From Cystobacter ferrugineus (GTDB lineage Bacteria > Myxococcota > Myxococcia > Myxococcales > Myxococcaceae): DNA of 64,000 nucleotides. The DNA is taken from positions 249,170-313,169 of the forward strand of contig NZ_MPIN01000011.1 of NCBI RefSeq assembly GCF_001887355.1, written 5' to 3'. Below, one piece after another: positions 28,879 to 36,830 of the stretch. The position numbers and the translations under genes were made by a program. The number at the start of each line of letters is the position of its first letter. Within the stretch, counting starts at the first letter, position 1. Under the pieces are notes generated by a model. It saw only the letters and a list, made by a program, of their open reading frames with translations, searched no databases and was not told where the DNA came from.

Positions 28879-29382
28879 ATGTCCCCCTCGCACGTCGTTC
28901 GCTCGCAAGACATCCCCTGGACCGACATCACCCAGGGCTCTCGCGTCGCCATCCGGCGCAAGCAACTCGGCGCCGCCGCGCACGGACAGAAGCTCGGATG
29001 CAGTCTGCTGGAGCTGCTCCCGGGCAAGCAGTCCTGGCCCTTCCACTACCACCTGGCCAACGAGGAGGCGCTCTTCATCCTCGAGGGCTCCGGCACGCTG
29101 CGGCTCGGCGACGAGCGCATCCCGGTGAGTGCCGGGGACTACGTCGCGCTGCCCCCAGGGCCCGCCTGTGCGCACCAGCTCCTCAACGAGGGCTCCCAGC
29201 CACTGCGCTACCTCGCGTTCTCCACCCAGCTCGAGCCGGATGTGCTCGTCTACCCGGACTCCCAGAAGATCGGCGTGATGGCCGGCTCCGCGCCCGGAGG
29301 CGCCAAGGCCGCCCGCACCCTGGAGGCCTACCTCCCCCTGGCCGCCAAGGTGGGGTACTGGGATGGGGAGACCACCGACTGA
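28879..29382 (+). CDS. Cupin-domain protein
   Basis: A 167-residue protein with one conserved cupin barrel. Metal ligands are in PFHYHLANEEALFILEG (HxH...E) and the second motif in PPGPACAHQLLNEG with His. The YWDGE C-terminal end is seen in a common family of small bacterial cupins. The ATG at 28879 has GGAGG 11 bases upstream; another in-frame ATG at 28819 would overlap the operator region. Enzymatic role unknown: such proteins include isomerases, dioxygenases and sugar- or auxin-binding-like sensors. Confidence 0.82.
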   Translation: MSPSHVVRSQDIPWTDITQGSRVAIRRKQLGAAAHGQKLGCSLLELLPGKQSWPFHYHLANEEALFILEGSGTLRLGDERIPVSAGDYVALPPGPACAHQLLNEGSQPLRYLAFSTQLEPDVLVYPDSQKIGVMAGSAPGGAKAARTLEAYLPLAAKVGYWDGETTD

Positions 29383-29423
29383 CGCCGCGCCCGGAGGAGC
29401 GGTGAGGTAGTCTGGCGCGGCTC

Positions 29424-29924
29424 ATGGCCTCCCTCCTGGATTCGCTCGACCGTGCGCGCCTCCTCAAGGACCGCGAGGCGGCGCGCGACGTGCTCCGCTC
29501 CGACGAGCCCCCCCACCTCGCCCTCTTGCGGCTGTCGGACGCGGGCCTGCTCGCCGGTGGACTCGCCGTGTCGTTCGGGGTGCGGCCCGAGGAACTCATC
29601 GCGCCCCTCACGCTCGCCATGGGCGGCGCCGCCCGGCGCTTCAAGGTCATCGACGTGCGCGAGCGCCCCGTCCTGGAACTCCACATCCTCGCCGGAGACG
29701 TGTCCGAGCGCTGGGAGGTGGAGGACCTCGCCGCGCTCGTGCACAACCTCAACGACCTCTACCGGGAGGCGCCCGACGTGCGCGCCATCGCCGTGCTCGG
29801 CGAGTGGAACGATGCGCTCCACCTGCTGTGCGTGGGCAAGTCCTCCCTGCCTCGGCTCCTGCGCGAGCCCTTCTTCGCCCCGCGCAACCGGGACGCCCTG
29901 GAGCGTCTGACTCCGCGGCGTTGA
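29424..29924 (+). CDS. Hypothetical protein (166 aa)
   Basis: A soluble acidic/basic protein with predicted alternating helices and strands (LELHILAGDVSERWEVEDLAALVHNLNDLYRE, split here into its strand and helix). No domain is recognised. Spacing of 41 bases after the cupin gene suggests cotranscription. It ends one base before the Rieske gene's stop on the other strand. The codon pattern is strongly GC3-biased like its neighbours, which supports it being a real gene. Confidence 0.65.
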   Translation: MASLLDSLDRARLLKDREAARDVLRSDEPPHLALLRLSDAGLLAGGLAVSFGVRPEELIAPLTLAMGGAARRFKVIDVRERPVLELHILAGDVSERWEVEDLAALVHNLNDLYREAPDVRAIAVLGEWNDALHLLCVGKSSLPRLLREPFFAPRNRDALERLTPRR

Positions 29925-29925
29925 G

Positions 29926-30936
29926 TCAGACCGCGAGCGGCGTGGCCGCCGGCTCGTCCGGGGCCCCGCGTGTCACCTGCTTCTTGCGCTCGTGATACCA
30001 GCGGCGGAAGGCGAGGGTGGCCCGGTCCGTCGCCACGCTGCGCTCCTCGGAGACCGGAGGCGCCTCGACCGGGTGGCTCGACTCCACGATGGCCCGGTCC
30101 TCGTGGAGGATGCGCGTGTTGTAGCGGTCCACCAGGGCGGCCAGCGGCTGCATGTGCACGAAGTCGCGCGCGCTCGCCAGCAGCATCCGCGTGTGGTTCG
30201 CGTCCACCGGGATGCACCACATGTGCAACTGCATGAGGCGCCCGGGAATGGGGATGTTCAGCCGCATGCCGTTGGGACGCAGCCAGTCCAGCGAGCCCTG
30301 GGGCGGGACTCCATCCATGCTGGAGTGGGTGCGAAAGCCCGTGGGCGTATGCTCCAGCTCCACCTCCATCGTCGACTCCGGCTTCATCCTCCGGCGCAGG
30401 GCCCGGCCGATGGTGCGCTGGTGCACGAAGGGCAGGTGGGGCGAGTCCAGCATGTTCTCCATCGCCCGCGTCCAGTGCGCGTTCCACGTCTCCGCGTAGA
30501 ACCCCACGTGCACCCCCGGCTTCTCCAGGGCCTCGGGCACGTACGGCTCATCGGGGGCCTCGCCGCCCGGGCGCGTGTAGAGCCAGATGAACCCCCCGCG
30601 CTCGCGCACCGCAAAGGCCGTGACGGCGTAGCGCTGGCGCTTCTCCTCGGGCAGCGCGTTGAGGGGGATGTTCGTGCACGAGCCGCTCGCGCTGAAGCGC
30701 CACCCGTGGAAGGGACACTCCAGGCACCCGTCCGCCCCCACCTTGCCCAGCGACAGCTTCACCCCCCGGTGCGGACACTGGTCCTTCAGCGCCGCCAGCG
30801 TGCCCCGCCCATCCCGGAACAGGACGATGCGCTCCCCGGCCAGCGTCAGCCCCAGCGGCTTGCCCCGCACCTCGCGTGACATCGCCACGGGCGTCCACAC
30901 ATCGCTCAAGCCCTCCTGGGCGAATCCATCCAACAT
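29926..30936 (-). CDS. Rieske [2Fe-2S] ring-hydroxylating oxygenase, alpha-type subunit
   Basis: A 336-residue oxygenase. The N-terminal Rieske domain holds CPHRG (C54, H56) and CPFHGW (C74, H77) to bind the 2Fe-2S cluster. The catalytic domain has ENMLDSPHLPFVHQ, giving the mononuclear iron ligands H167 and H172. The shape resembles single-component or phenylpropionate/cholesterol-type oxygenases such as VanA or pheophorbide a oxygenase. No ferredoxin, reductase or beta subunit gene is adjacent. GGGAGG before the ATG supports the start. It is divergent from a TetR-type regulator at 31073, likely its controller. Confidence 0.9.
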   Translation of the reverse strand: MLDGFAQEGLSDVWTPVAMSREVRGKPLGLTLAGERIVLFRDGRGTLAALKDQCPHRGVKLSLGKVGADGCLECPFHGWRFSASGSCTNIPLNALPEEKRQRYAVTAFAVRERGGFIWLYTRPGGEAPDEPYVPEALEKPGVHVGFYAETWNAHWTRAMENMLDSPHLPFVHQRTIGRALRRRMKPESTMEVELEHTPTGFRTHSSMDGVPPQGSLDWLRPNGMRLNIPIPGRLMQLHMWCIPVDANHTRMLLASARDFVHMQPLAALVDRYNTRILHEDRAIVESSHPVEAPPVSEERSVATDRATLAFRRWYHERKKQVTRGAPDEPAATPLAV

Positions 30937-31072
30937 CGGTCCTCCCGCGCCAGTCTCACCGCATAGAATATCACGAGTGGTTTATTTAATTTCAAGCCGA
31001 AGGAGAGGGAGGCGGACGTCGCGAGTGGAGGAAGGTTGGATTCCGTACGACATCCGGCTTATTCAAAGGGCC

Positions 31073-31741
31073 ATGGCCCGGGTGAAGGGAAGTCGCAACG
31101 CCGACTACGAGAAGGAGCGGGCGCGCCTGCTGGAGGCCACGCGCCTGCGGCTGCTCGCGCCGGACGGAGCCCAGGCGAGCTTCCGGGAACTCGCCGAGGC
31201 GGCCGGGGTGAGCGTGGCCACGCTGCGCCACTACTTCGGCTCTCGCGAGGCGCTGGTGCTGGAGGTGATGGCGGACATGCACCGGCGGGGACTGCCCTAC
31301 CTGCTTGCCTCGGCCACCGAGCCGCATGGTCCGGTGCGCGAGTCGCTCCAGTGGTTCCTTCAGACCCTGCTCACCGGCTGGCGCCTGGGTGTGGGCGCGG
31401 TGCACGCCTTCGGCCTGTCCGCGGGCCTGGGCCATGCGACGTTGGGGCCGGCGTACGTGAAGGAGTTGCTCGAGCCCACGCTCCAGGCCGCCGAGGCCCG
31501 TCTGGCCCGCCACATCGCCGACGGGGAGCTGCGCCGCTGCGACGTGCGCCACGCCGCGCTGGAGCTGGTGTGCCCGGTGGTGCTCGGCCTGCTGCACCAG
31601 TTGCAGTTGTCGGGGGCGAGCTGCCGCCCGCTCGACGTGGAGCGTTTCCTGGAGGACCACCTGGACACCTTCCTCCGGGCCCATGCCGTGGCCGCGGAGC
31701 CTCCCGTCCCCCCACTTCCGGGGGCGGGCCGCCGGGTCTAG
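31073..31741 (+). CDS. TetR-family transcriptional regulator
   Basis: A 222-residue regulator with a canonical TetR N-terminal HTH (residues about 15-65: FRELAEAAGVSVATLRHYFGSREAL) and a variable ligand-binding C-terminal domain. The ATG at 31073 gives the normal short arm before the HTH. A GTG at 31025 would add 16 residues. The intergenic region to the Rieske gene (30937-31072) is AT-rich around 30961-30995, with TTTATTTAAT, and probably holds both promoters and the operator. Its stop codon shares CTAG with the opposite-strand gene at 31738. Confidence 0.88.
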   Translation: MARVKGSRNADYEKERARLLEATRLRLLAPDGAQASFRELAEAAGVSVATLRHYFGSREALVLEVMADMHRRGLPYLLASATEPHGPVRESLQWFLQTLLTGWRLGVGAVHAFGLSAGLGHATLGPAYVKELLEPTLQAAEARLARHIADGELRRCDVRHAALELVCPVVLGLLHQLQLSGASCRPLDVERFLEDHLDTFLRAHAVAAEPPVPPLPGAGRRV

Positions 31742-32295
31742 GCGTTCCCCAGCAGCAGCGCGAGGGTGGTCAGGGTCATCGCGGGACCCTGCTGGGTGAG
31801 GGCCGGCGGCAGGGAGAGGACGACGGGCCGCTGGGGCGTGCCCCCACAACTGCGCGAGCCCTGGTACGTCCCCTCCGGGGTGGCCTCGAGGTCGTACCCG
31901 CAGCGCCCCACGCTGCCCGTGAGCGACTGGGGACCCAGGCTGAGGTTCATGAGCGTGCCGAGGAAATTGCCGCGTGCCTGGGTGACGCCGTCCTGTTCCT
32001 GGAGGTGCAACCGGGTGAGCTGGCCTCCCACCGTGCCTCCCACCTCATGGGGGTCGAGGTTGAGGAACACCACCCGGCCGAACATCCTGCCCCGCAGCTC
32101 CTTGTCTTGGCGGGTGAGCTGGATGTCGGCACTGGTGATGCTGTCCCCCGTTATCCGGGCGGTGACGGCGCTCTGGGGCGTGCGCAAGGTGAGGTACTGC
32201 TCCCGCGGCTGAGCCGTGGCGGCCGTCCCCCACGCGAGCGCGGCGGCGGCCACCCCGAGAACCTGGCCCCTTTTCTTCCTGTTCGAGGGTTTCAT
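31738..32295 (-). CDS. Secreted hypothetical protein
   Basis: A 185-residue protein starting at ATG 32295, where a Sec signal begins (MKPSNRKKRGQVLGVAAAAL, cleavage near TAA/TAQ). The longer frame to 32448 lacks a signal. The mature part is rich in predicted beta strands (GRMFGRVVFLNLDPHEVGG; GTLMNLSLGPQSLTGSVG) and has two Cys that might form a disulfide. It ends in a hydrophobic tail (MTLTTLALLLGNA). No function assigned. Confidence 0.6.
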   Translation of the reverse strand: MKPSNRKKRGQVLGVAAAALAWGTAATAQPREQYLTLRTPQSAVTARITGDSITSADIQLTRQDKELRGRMFGRVVFLNLDPHEVGGTVGGQLTRLHLQEQDGVTQARGNFLGTLMNLSLGPQSLTGSVGRCGYDLEATPEGTYQGSRSCGGTPQRPVVLSLPPALTQQGPAMTLTTLALLLGNA

Positions 32296-32510
32296 GTCGG
32301 AAGGATAAGGAGGCGTTGTGCGCCGTGCCGGGCGGGGGTGTAACGCCGCGCGACATATTCTTCGTTCCCCAACGGTTGAGCCCTTCGTTCTCCAAATGTC
32401 GTGCTCTGGCAGGCGGCCAGACACGTCGCGCGGGGAGGGACTGCGCACGCGCGCGCTCCACGTTAATGTGGCGGCGCCGAAGACGTTCGGCCTGCGGAAA
32501 GTGGTGCACC

Positions 32511-33062
32511 GTGTCGTCGTGGTGGAAGCAGGTGAAGAGGAAGCTGCGCCGGGCCCGGGTGCGGCTGGTGCGAAGCGCGGGTCAACCGGAACAGATCGCC
32601 GGAGGCATGGCGCTCGGACTGTTCGTGGCGATGCTGCCCCTGCTGGGTCTGCAATTGCCGCTGGTCGTCCTCATCGCCGAGTTGTTGCGCCGCCTGGCGC
32701 ATATCCACGTGTCGCGCGTCGCCGCCCTCGCGGGTGTGTGGCTCACCAACCCGCTCACCGCCGCGCCGCTCTACGGCCTGTGCTACGTCGTCGGCCGTCC
32801 CCTGGCGCACTACCTCCTGCCCGCCTCGGTGCGGTCCACGAACGCCGAGTCCGCGGCGCTCGAGTTGTCCACGCTGTCGTTCTCCGGCCCCGATGCGCTG
32901 GAGGTGGTGCTGGGGCTCGTGCTCGGCAGTCTGATGCTGGGGGTGCCCACCGCGTGGCTCGGCTACCGCATCACCTACGGCATGGTGTCGCGGCAGCGCG
33001 CCCAGCGTGAGCAGCGCCGCGCCCGCCGGACCCGCGCTCCGGGTCTGGTCGCCGGCACGTAG
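32511..33062 (+). CDS. DUF2062 integral membrane protein
   Basis: A 183-residue protein with three transmembrane segments and the DUF2062 hallmark GQPEQIAGGMALGLFVAMLP followed by NPLTAAPLYGLCYVVG. Function unknown; related proteins occur next to glycosyltransferases and efflux genes. The GTG at 32511 gives the usual family length and has GGAAAG nine bases upstream; an ATG at 32466 is an alternative, and the frame is open to 32316. Divergent from the secreted protein at 32295. Confidence 0.78.
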   Translation: MSSWWKQVKRKLRRARVRLVRSAGQPEQIAGGMALGLFVAMLPLLGLQLPLVVLIAELLRRLAHIHVSRVAALAGVWLTNPLTAAPLYGLCYVVGRPLAHYLLPASVRSTNAESAALELSTLSFSGPDALEVVLGLVLGSLMLGVPTAWLGYRITYGMVSRQRAQREQRRARRTRAPGLVAGT

Positions 33063-33122
33063 CCCTCCACGACGCGGGGGCTCCGGCCGCCTGCTCCACG
33101 AGCCGCCAGCAACTCGCATTTT

Positions 33123-33147
33123 CTGGGAGGGGAATGTGCTCTCCCAG
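33123..33147 (+). terminator. Hairpin after the DUF2062 gene
   Basis: Seven-base arms CTGGGAG (33123-33129) and CTCCCAG (33141-33147) with an 11-base loop, 60 bases past the stop at 33062. No T-tract, so termination is uncertain. Confidence 0.3.
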
Positions 33148-33324
33148 GTATTCACTGCTCGGTTCTCGTTCCTCGCCAGGATTCTCTTCGTGACCCGACA
33201 CGGGGAATGATGCGAGTCACGGGAGTGGTGCGCGGATGCGCTGGTGACAGGGCGTGGTGTGTCCGGAAAGGAAATGCGTGATGGCGTGGACCGAGCAGCT
33301 CCGCGGCTGGCGAAAGGTGTCTCG

Positions 33325-36300
33325 ATGAAGGCGTCCGTTGGTGAGGCCTCCTCGCGCGACCGCGCCTTCGCCGAGGAGGTCCTCTCGGGAGGAGGAGACA
33401 CGGGGGCGCTGATGCGCGCCCTGGACTGGTCGAAGACGCCCCTGGGTCCCGTCGAGTCCTGGCCCCAGAGCTTGCGCTCGGCCATCAGCATCTGCCTGGG
33501 CTCGGGCTTCCCCATCAACCTCTACTGGGGCCCGGAGTACGTGATGCTGTACAACGACGGCTACGCCCCCATCGCCGGAGGCAAGCACCCGTGGGCGCTC
33601 GGCAGGGGCGGGCGCGAGGTGTGGCCCGAGATCTGGGATTCCATCGGGGAGTCGTTCGCGCGGGTGCTGGCGACCGGCGAGGCGACGTACCTCGAGGACA
33701 GCCTCCTGCTCATGCACCGCCATGGGTACACCGAGGAGTGCTACTTCAACTACACCCTCAGCCCCATCCGGGGCGAGGGGGGCCGGGTCGAGGGCATCTT
33801 CAACGCGGTGATGGAGACGACCTACCGGGTCATCAACGCGCGGCGCAACCAGGTGCTGCGCGAGCTGGGAGAGCGGATGGTCCTGGCGCGCTCGGCCCGG
33901 GATGCCTGCACCCTGGCCGCCAGCACGCTGGGCTCGTCGCTCGCGGACGTGACCTTCTGCGCGCTCTACCTCGTGGAGGACGGGGACTCCGATGCGCGGC
34001 TCGTCGCGGAGGCGGGACTGCCCCCGGGCGGCTTCCCCGCGCGGCTCCCGCTGGAGGCCGGGCCGCGCGCTCCCTGGCCCCTGGCCGAGGCCCGGAGCTC
34101 GGGCCGCGTGCAGCAGGTGATGGGGCTGTCCGAGCGGCTCGGCTTCGTGCCCCCCGGCGGCAACTGGCCGGAGCCCACGCACACGGCGCTGGTGGCTCCC
34201 TTCCTGTCGAGCGGGGCGGGCGAGGCGTTCGGGTTCCTCATCATGGGCACCAGCCCCCGCCGGGCCGTCGACGAGGACTACCTCCAGTTCGCCGAGCGCG
34301 CGGCGGCGCTCGTGGCCCGCTCCGTGTCGACCGCCACGGCGTTCGAGGTCGAGCGCAAGCGGGCCGAGGCGCTCGCGGAGCTCGATCGCGCCAAGACGGT
34401 CTTCTTCTCCAACGTGAGTCACGAGTTCCGCACGCCGCTCACGCTGATGCTCGGTCCCACCGAGGACGCGCTCGCGTCGCCGGACCGGGTGCTGCGCGGC
34501 CCGGCGCTGGAGATGGTCCACCGCAACGAGCTGCGGTTGTTGAAGCTGGTCAACACGCTGCTCGACTTCAGCCGCATCGAGGCGGGCCGCATCGATGCCT
34601 CCTTCGTCCCCATGGACCTGGCGGAGCTGACGCGCGAGCTGGCCAGCACCTTCCGCTCCGCGGTGGAGCGCGCCGGACTGCGCCTGAGCGTGGAGTGCGC
34701 GCCGCTGCCCGAGCCCGTCTACGTCGACCGCGACATGTGGGAGAAGATCGTGCTCAATCTCCTCTCCAACGCGCTCAAGTTCACGTTCACCGGGGAGATC
34801 TCCGTCCGCCTGGAAGCCAGGGGCGCGCGCGTGGAGCTCACCGTCCGGGACACGGGCACCGGCATTCCGCCCGAGGCGCTGCCCAGGCTCTTCGAGCGCT
34901 TCCATCGCGTCCAGGGCGCGCGCTCGCGCAACCACGAGGGCAGCGGCATCGGCCTGGCGCTGGTGCGCGAGCTCGTGGCGCTGCATGGCGGCTCCGTCCG
35001 GGCCGAGAGCACCCTGGGCGAGGGCACCGCCTTCTTCGTCTCGCTGCCCACCGGGCACGAGCACCTGCCGCCCGAGCGCCTCGGGATTCCTCGCGCGCTC
35101 GCCCCGACGGCCTCCCGGGCCGACGCCTATGTCGAGGAAGCGCTGCGCTGGGTGGGCGTGGACGGTGGACCGTACTCAGTGCCCATCGCGGCTAACACCC
35201 GGCCCCTGCCCACCGGGGGCGCGCGCATCCTGCTCGCCGACGACAACGCGGACATGCGCGAGTACGTCTGCCGGCTGCTGGGCGAGCGCTGGCGGGTGGA
35301 GGCGGTGGCGGATGGTCGGCGGGCCCTGGAGGCCGCGCTGCGCGAGCCGCCCGAGCTGGTCCTCACGGACGTGATGATGCCGGGGCTGGATGGCTTCGGG
35401 CTCTTGCGCGCGCTCCGGGCGGAGGAGCGCACGCGGTGGGTGCCCGTCATCATGTTGTCGGCCCGTGCTGGCGAGGAGGCGCACGTGGAGGGCATGGAGG
35501 CGGGCGCCGATGACTACCTCATCAAGCCCTTCTCCGCGCGCGAGCTGCTGGCGCGGGTGGGCGCCCGGCTGGAGATCTCCCGGCTGCGCCGCGCCAACGA
35601 GGAGCAGGTCCGTCAGCTCAACGCGCAGCTCGAGCTCAAGGTCATCGAGCGCACCGCCCAGCTCCAGGAGTCCAACCAGGAGCTGGAGAGCTTCAGCTAC
35701 TCGGTGAGCCACGACCTGCGCGCGCCCCTGCGCCACATCCTGGGCTTCGCCGAGCTGCTCGGCAAGAGCGCCGGGGGCGGGCTCGACGACAAGTCGCGGC
35801 GCTACCTGCGCACCATCATGGAGGCGGCCCAGAAGGGCGGTCAGCTCGTCGATGATCTGCTCGCCTTCAGCCGTCTGGGGCGGGGCGAGCTGAAGCGCGG
35901 CCGGGTGGACCTGGTGCCGCTGGTGGACGACATCCGCGCGGAGCTGGTTCCCGAGGCCGAGGGGCGCCGGGTGCTCTGGCACGTGTCGTCCCTGCCCCCG
36001 GTGCTGGGAGACCCCGCGCTCTTGCGGCTGGTCCTCAAGAACCTGCTGTCCAACTGCCTCAAGTACACGCGGCCCCGGAGCGAGGCCCGCATCGAGCTGT
36101 CCGCCGAGGAGTCCCCAGACGAGGTGCTCATCCACGTGCGCGACAACGGCGTGGGCTTCGAGATGCAGTACGTGGACAAGCTCTTCGGCGTCTTCCAACG
36201 CCTGCACACGTCCGAGCAGTTCGAGGGAACGGGCATCGGCCTGGCGAACGTGCGCCGCATCATCACCCGTCACGGTGGCCGCGTCTGGGCCGAGGGCGCC

Positions 36301-36375
36301 GTGGACGAGGGAGCCACCTTTCATTTCACCCTGCCCAAGGCGAGCCCGTCCGAAGTGGAGACCCCCACGACATGA
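33325..36375 (+). CDS. Hybrid sensor kinase with two transmitter modules and an internal receiver
   Basis: A 1016-residue cytoplasmic protein. An N-terminal PAS-like domain (about 30-160) contains LDWSKTPLGPVESWPQSLR, a motif common in multi-sensor kinases; a GAF domain follows (about 170-340). Transmitter 1 has H-box FSNVSHEFRTPL (His366) with HATPase to about 610. A receiver domain has phosphoacceptor Asp682 in LVLTDVMMPG and Lys in YLIKPF. Transmitter 2 has YSVSHDLRAPLRH (His796) and a second HATPase ending near 1005. The ATG at 33325 is preceded by AAAGG; the frame starts at 33244. It is coupled to the next gene by an ATGA overlap at 36372-36375. Confidence 0.92.
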   Translation: MKASVGEASSRDRAFAEEVLSGGGDTGALMRALDWSKTPLGPVESWPQSLRSAISICLGSGFPINLYWGPEYVMLYNDGYAPIAGGKHPWALGRGGREVWPEIWDSIGESFARVLATGEATYLEDSLLLMHRHGYTEECYFNYTLSPIRGEGGRVEGIFNAVMETTYRVINARRNQVLRELGERMVLARSARDACTLAASTLGSSLADVTFCALYLVEDGDSDARLVAEAGLPPGGFPARLPLEAGPRAPWPLAEARSSGRVQQVMGLSERLGFVPPGGNWPEPTHTALVAPFLSSGAGEAFGFLIMGTSPRRAVDEDYLQFAERAAALVARSVSTATAFEVERKRAEALAELDRAKTVFFSNVSHEFRTPLTLMLGPTEDALASPDRVLRGPALEMVHRNELRLLKLVNTLLDFSRIEAGRIDASFVPMDLAELTRELASTFRSAVERAGLRLSVECAPLPEPVYVDRDMWEKIVLNLLSNALKFTFTGEISVRLEARGARVELTVRDTGTGIPPEALPRLFERFHRVQGARSRNHEGSGIGLALVRELVALHGGSVRAESTLGEGTAFFVSLPTGHEHLPPERLGIPRALAPTASRADAYVEEALRWVGVDGGPYSVPIAANTRPLPTGGARILLADDNADMREYVCRLLGERWRVEAVADGRRALEAALREPPELVLTDVMMPGLDGFGLLRALRAEERTRWVPVIMLSARAGEEAHVEGMEAGADDYLIKPFSARELLARVGARLEISRLRRANEEQVRQLNAQLELKVIERTAQLQESNQELESFSYSVSHDLRAPLRHILGFAELLGKSAGGGLDDKSRRYLRTIMEAAQKGGQLVDDLLAFSRLGRGELKRGRVDLVPLVDDIRAELVPEAEGRRVLWHVSSLPPVLGDPALLRLVLKNLLSNCLKYTRPRSEARIELSAEESPDEVLIHVRDNGVGFEMQYVDKLFGVFQRLHTSEQFEGTGIGLANVRRIITRHGGRVWAEGAVDEGATFHFTLPKASPSEVETPTT

Positions 36376-36830
36376 GTACCCTCAAGCGCATCCTTCTCGT
36401 CGAGGACAGTGAAAACGACGTGCAGCTCACCCTCGCCGCCCTCGAGGAGACGCACCTGGCCAACGAGGTGGACGTGGTCAAGGACGGCCAGCAGGCGCTC
36501 GACTACCTCTTCCGCCGCGGGACCTTCCAGGCGCGGGGCGAGGAGCACCCGGCGGTGGTGCTGCTGGACCTGAAGCTGCCCAAGTTGAATGGCCTCGAGG
36601 TGCTCGCCCGGCTCAAGGGCGATCCGGAGCTCAAGACGATTCCCGTGGTGATGCTCACCTCGTCCCGGGAGGAGCCGGACCTCAAGCGCGCCTATGGCCT
36701 GGGCGTCAACGCCTACGTGGTGAAGCCCGTGGGCTTCTCCGCCTTCACCTCCGCGCTCAAGGAGCTGGGGCTGTTCTGGGCCATCCTCAACGAGCCGCCT
36801 CCGGGCTCGGTGCGCAAGGACAGCCGCTGA
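36372..36830 (+). CDS. Single-domain response regulator (Rcp1-like)
   Basis: A 152-residue CheY-like receiver of the type that partners phytochrome-like kinases. It shows the acidic pair in LLVEDSENDVQLT, phosphoacceptor Asp66 in VVLLDLKLPKLNG, Thr in VVMLTSSREEPD and Lys in YVVKPVGF. No output domain. Start and stop overlap its neighbours (ATGA at 36372; TGATG at 36828-36832), so the three proteins are made together. It is the probable phosphoryl carrier between the two hybrid kinases. Confidence 0.94.
   Translation: MSTLKRILLVEDSENDVQLTLAALEETHLANEVDVVKDGQQALDYLFRRGTFQARGEEHPAVVLLDLKLPKLNGLEVLARLKGDPELKTIPVVMLTSSREEPDLKRAYGLGVNAYVVKPVGFSAFTSALKELGLFWAILNEPPPGSVRKDSR

Noticed and set aside
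33217-35064. 615-residue minus-strand frame opposite the first hybrid kinase
   Set aside because: Same reason: shadow of a motif-bearing gene, no ribosome site.
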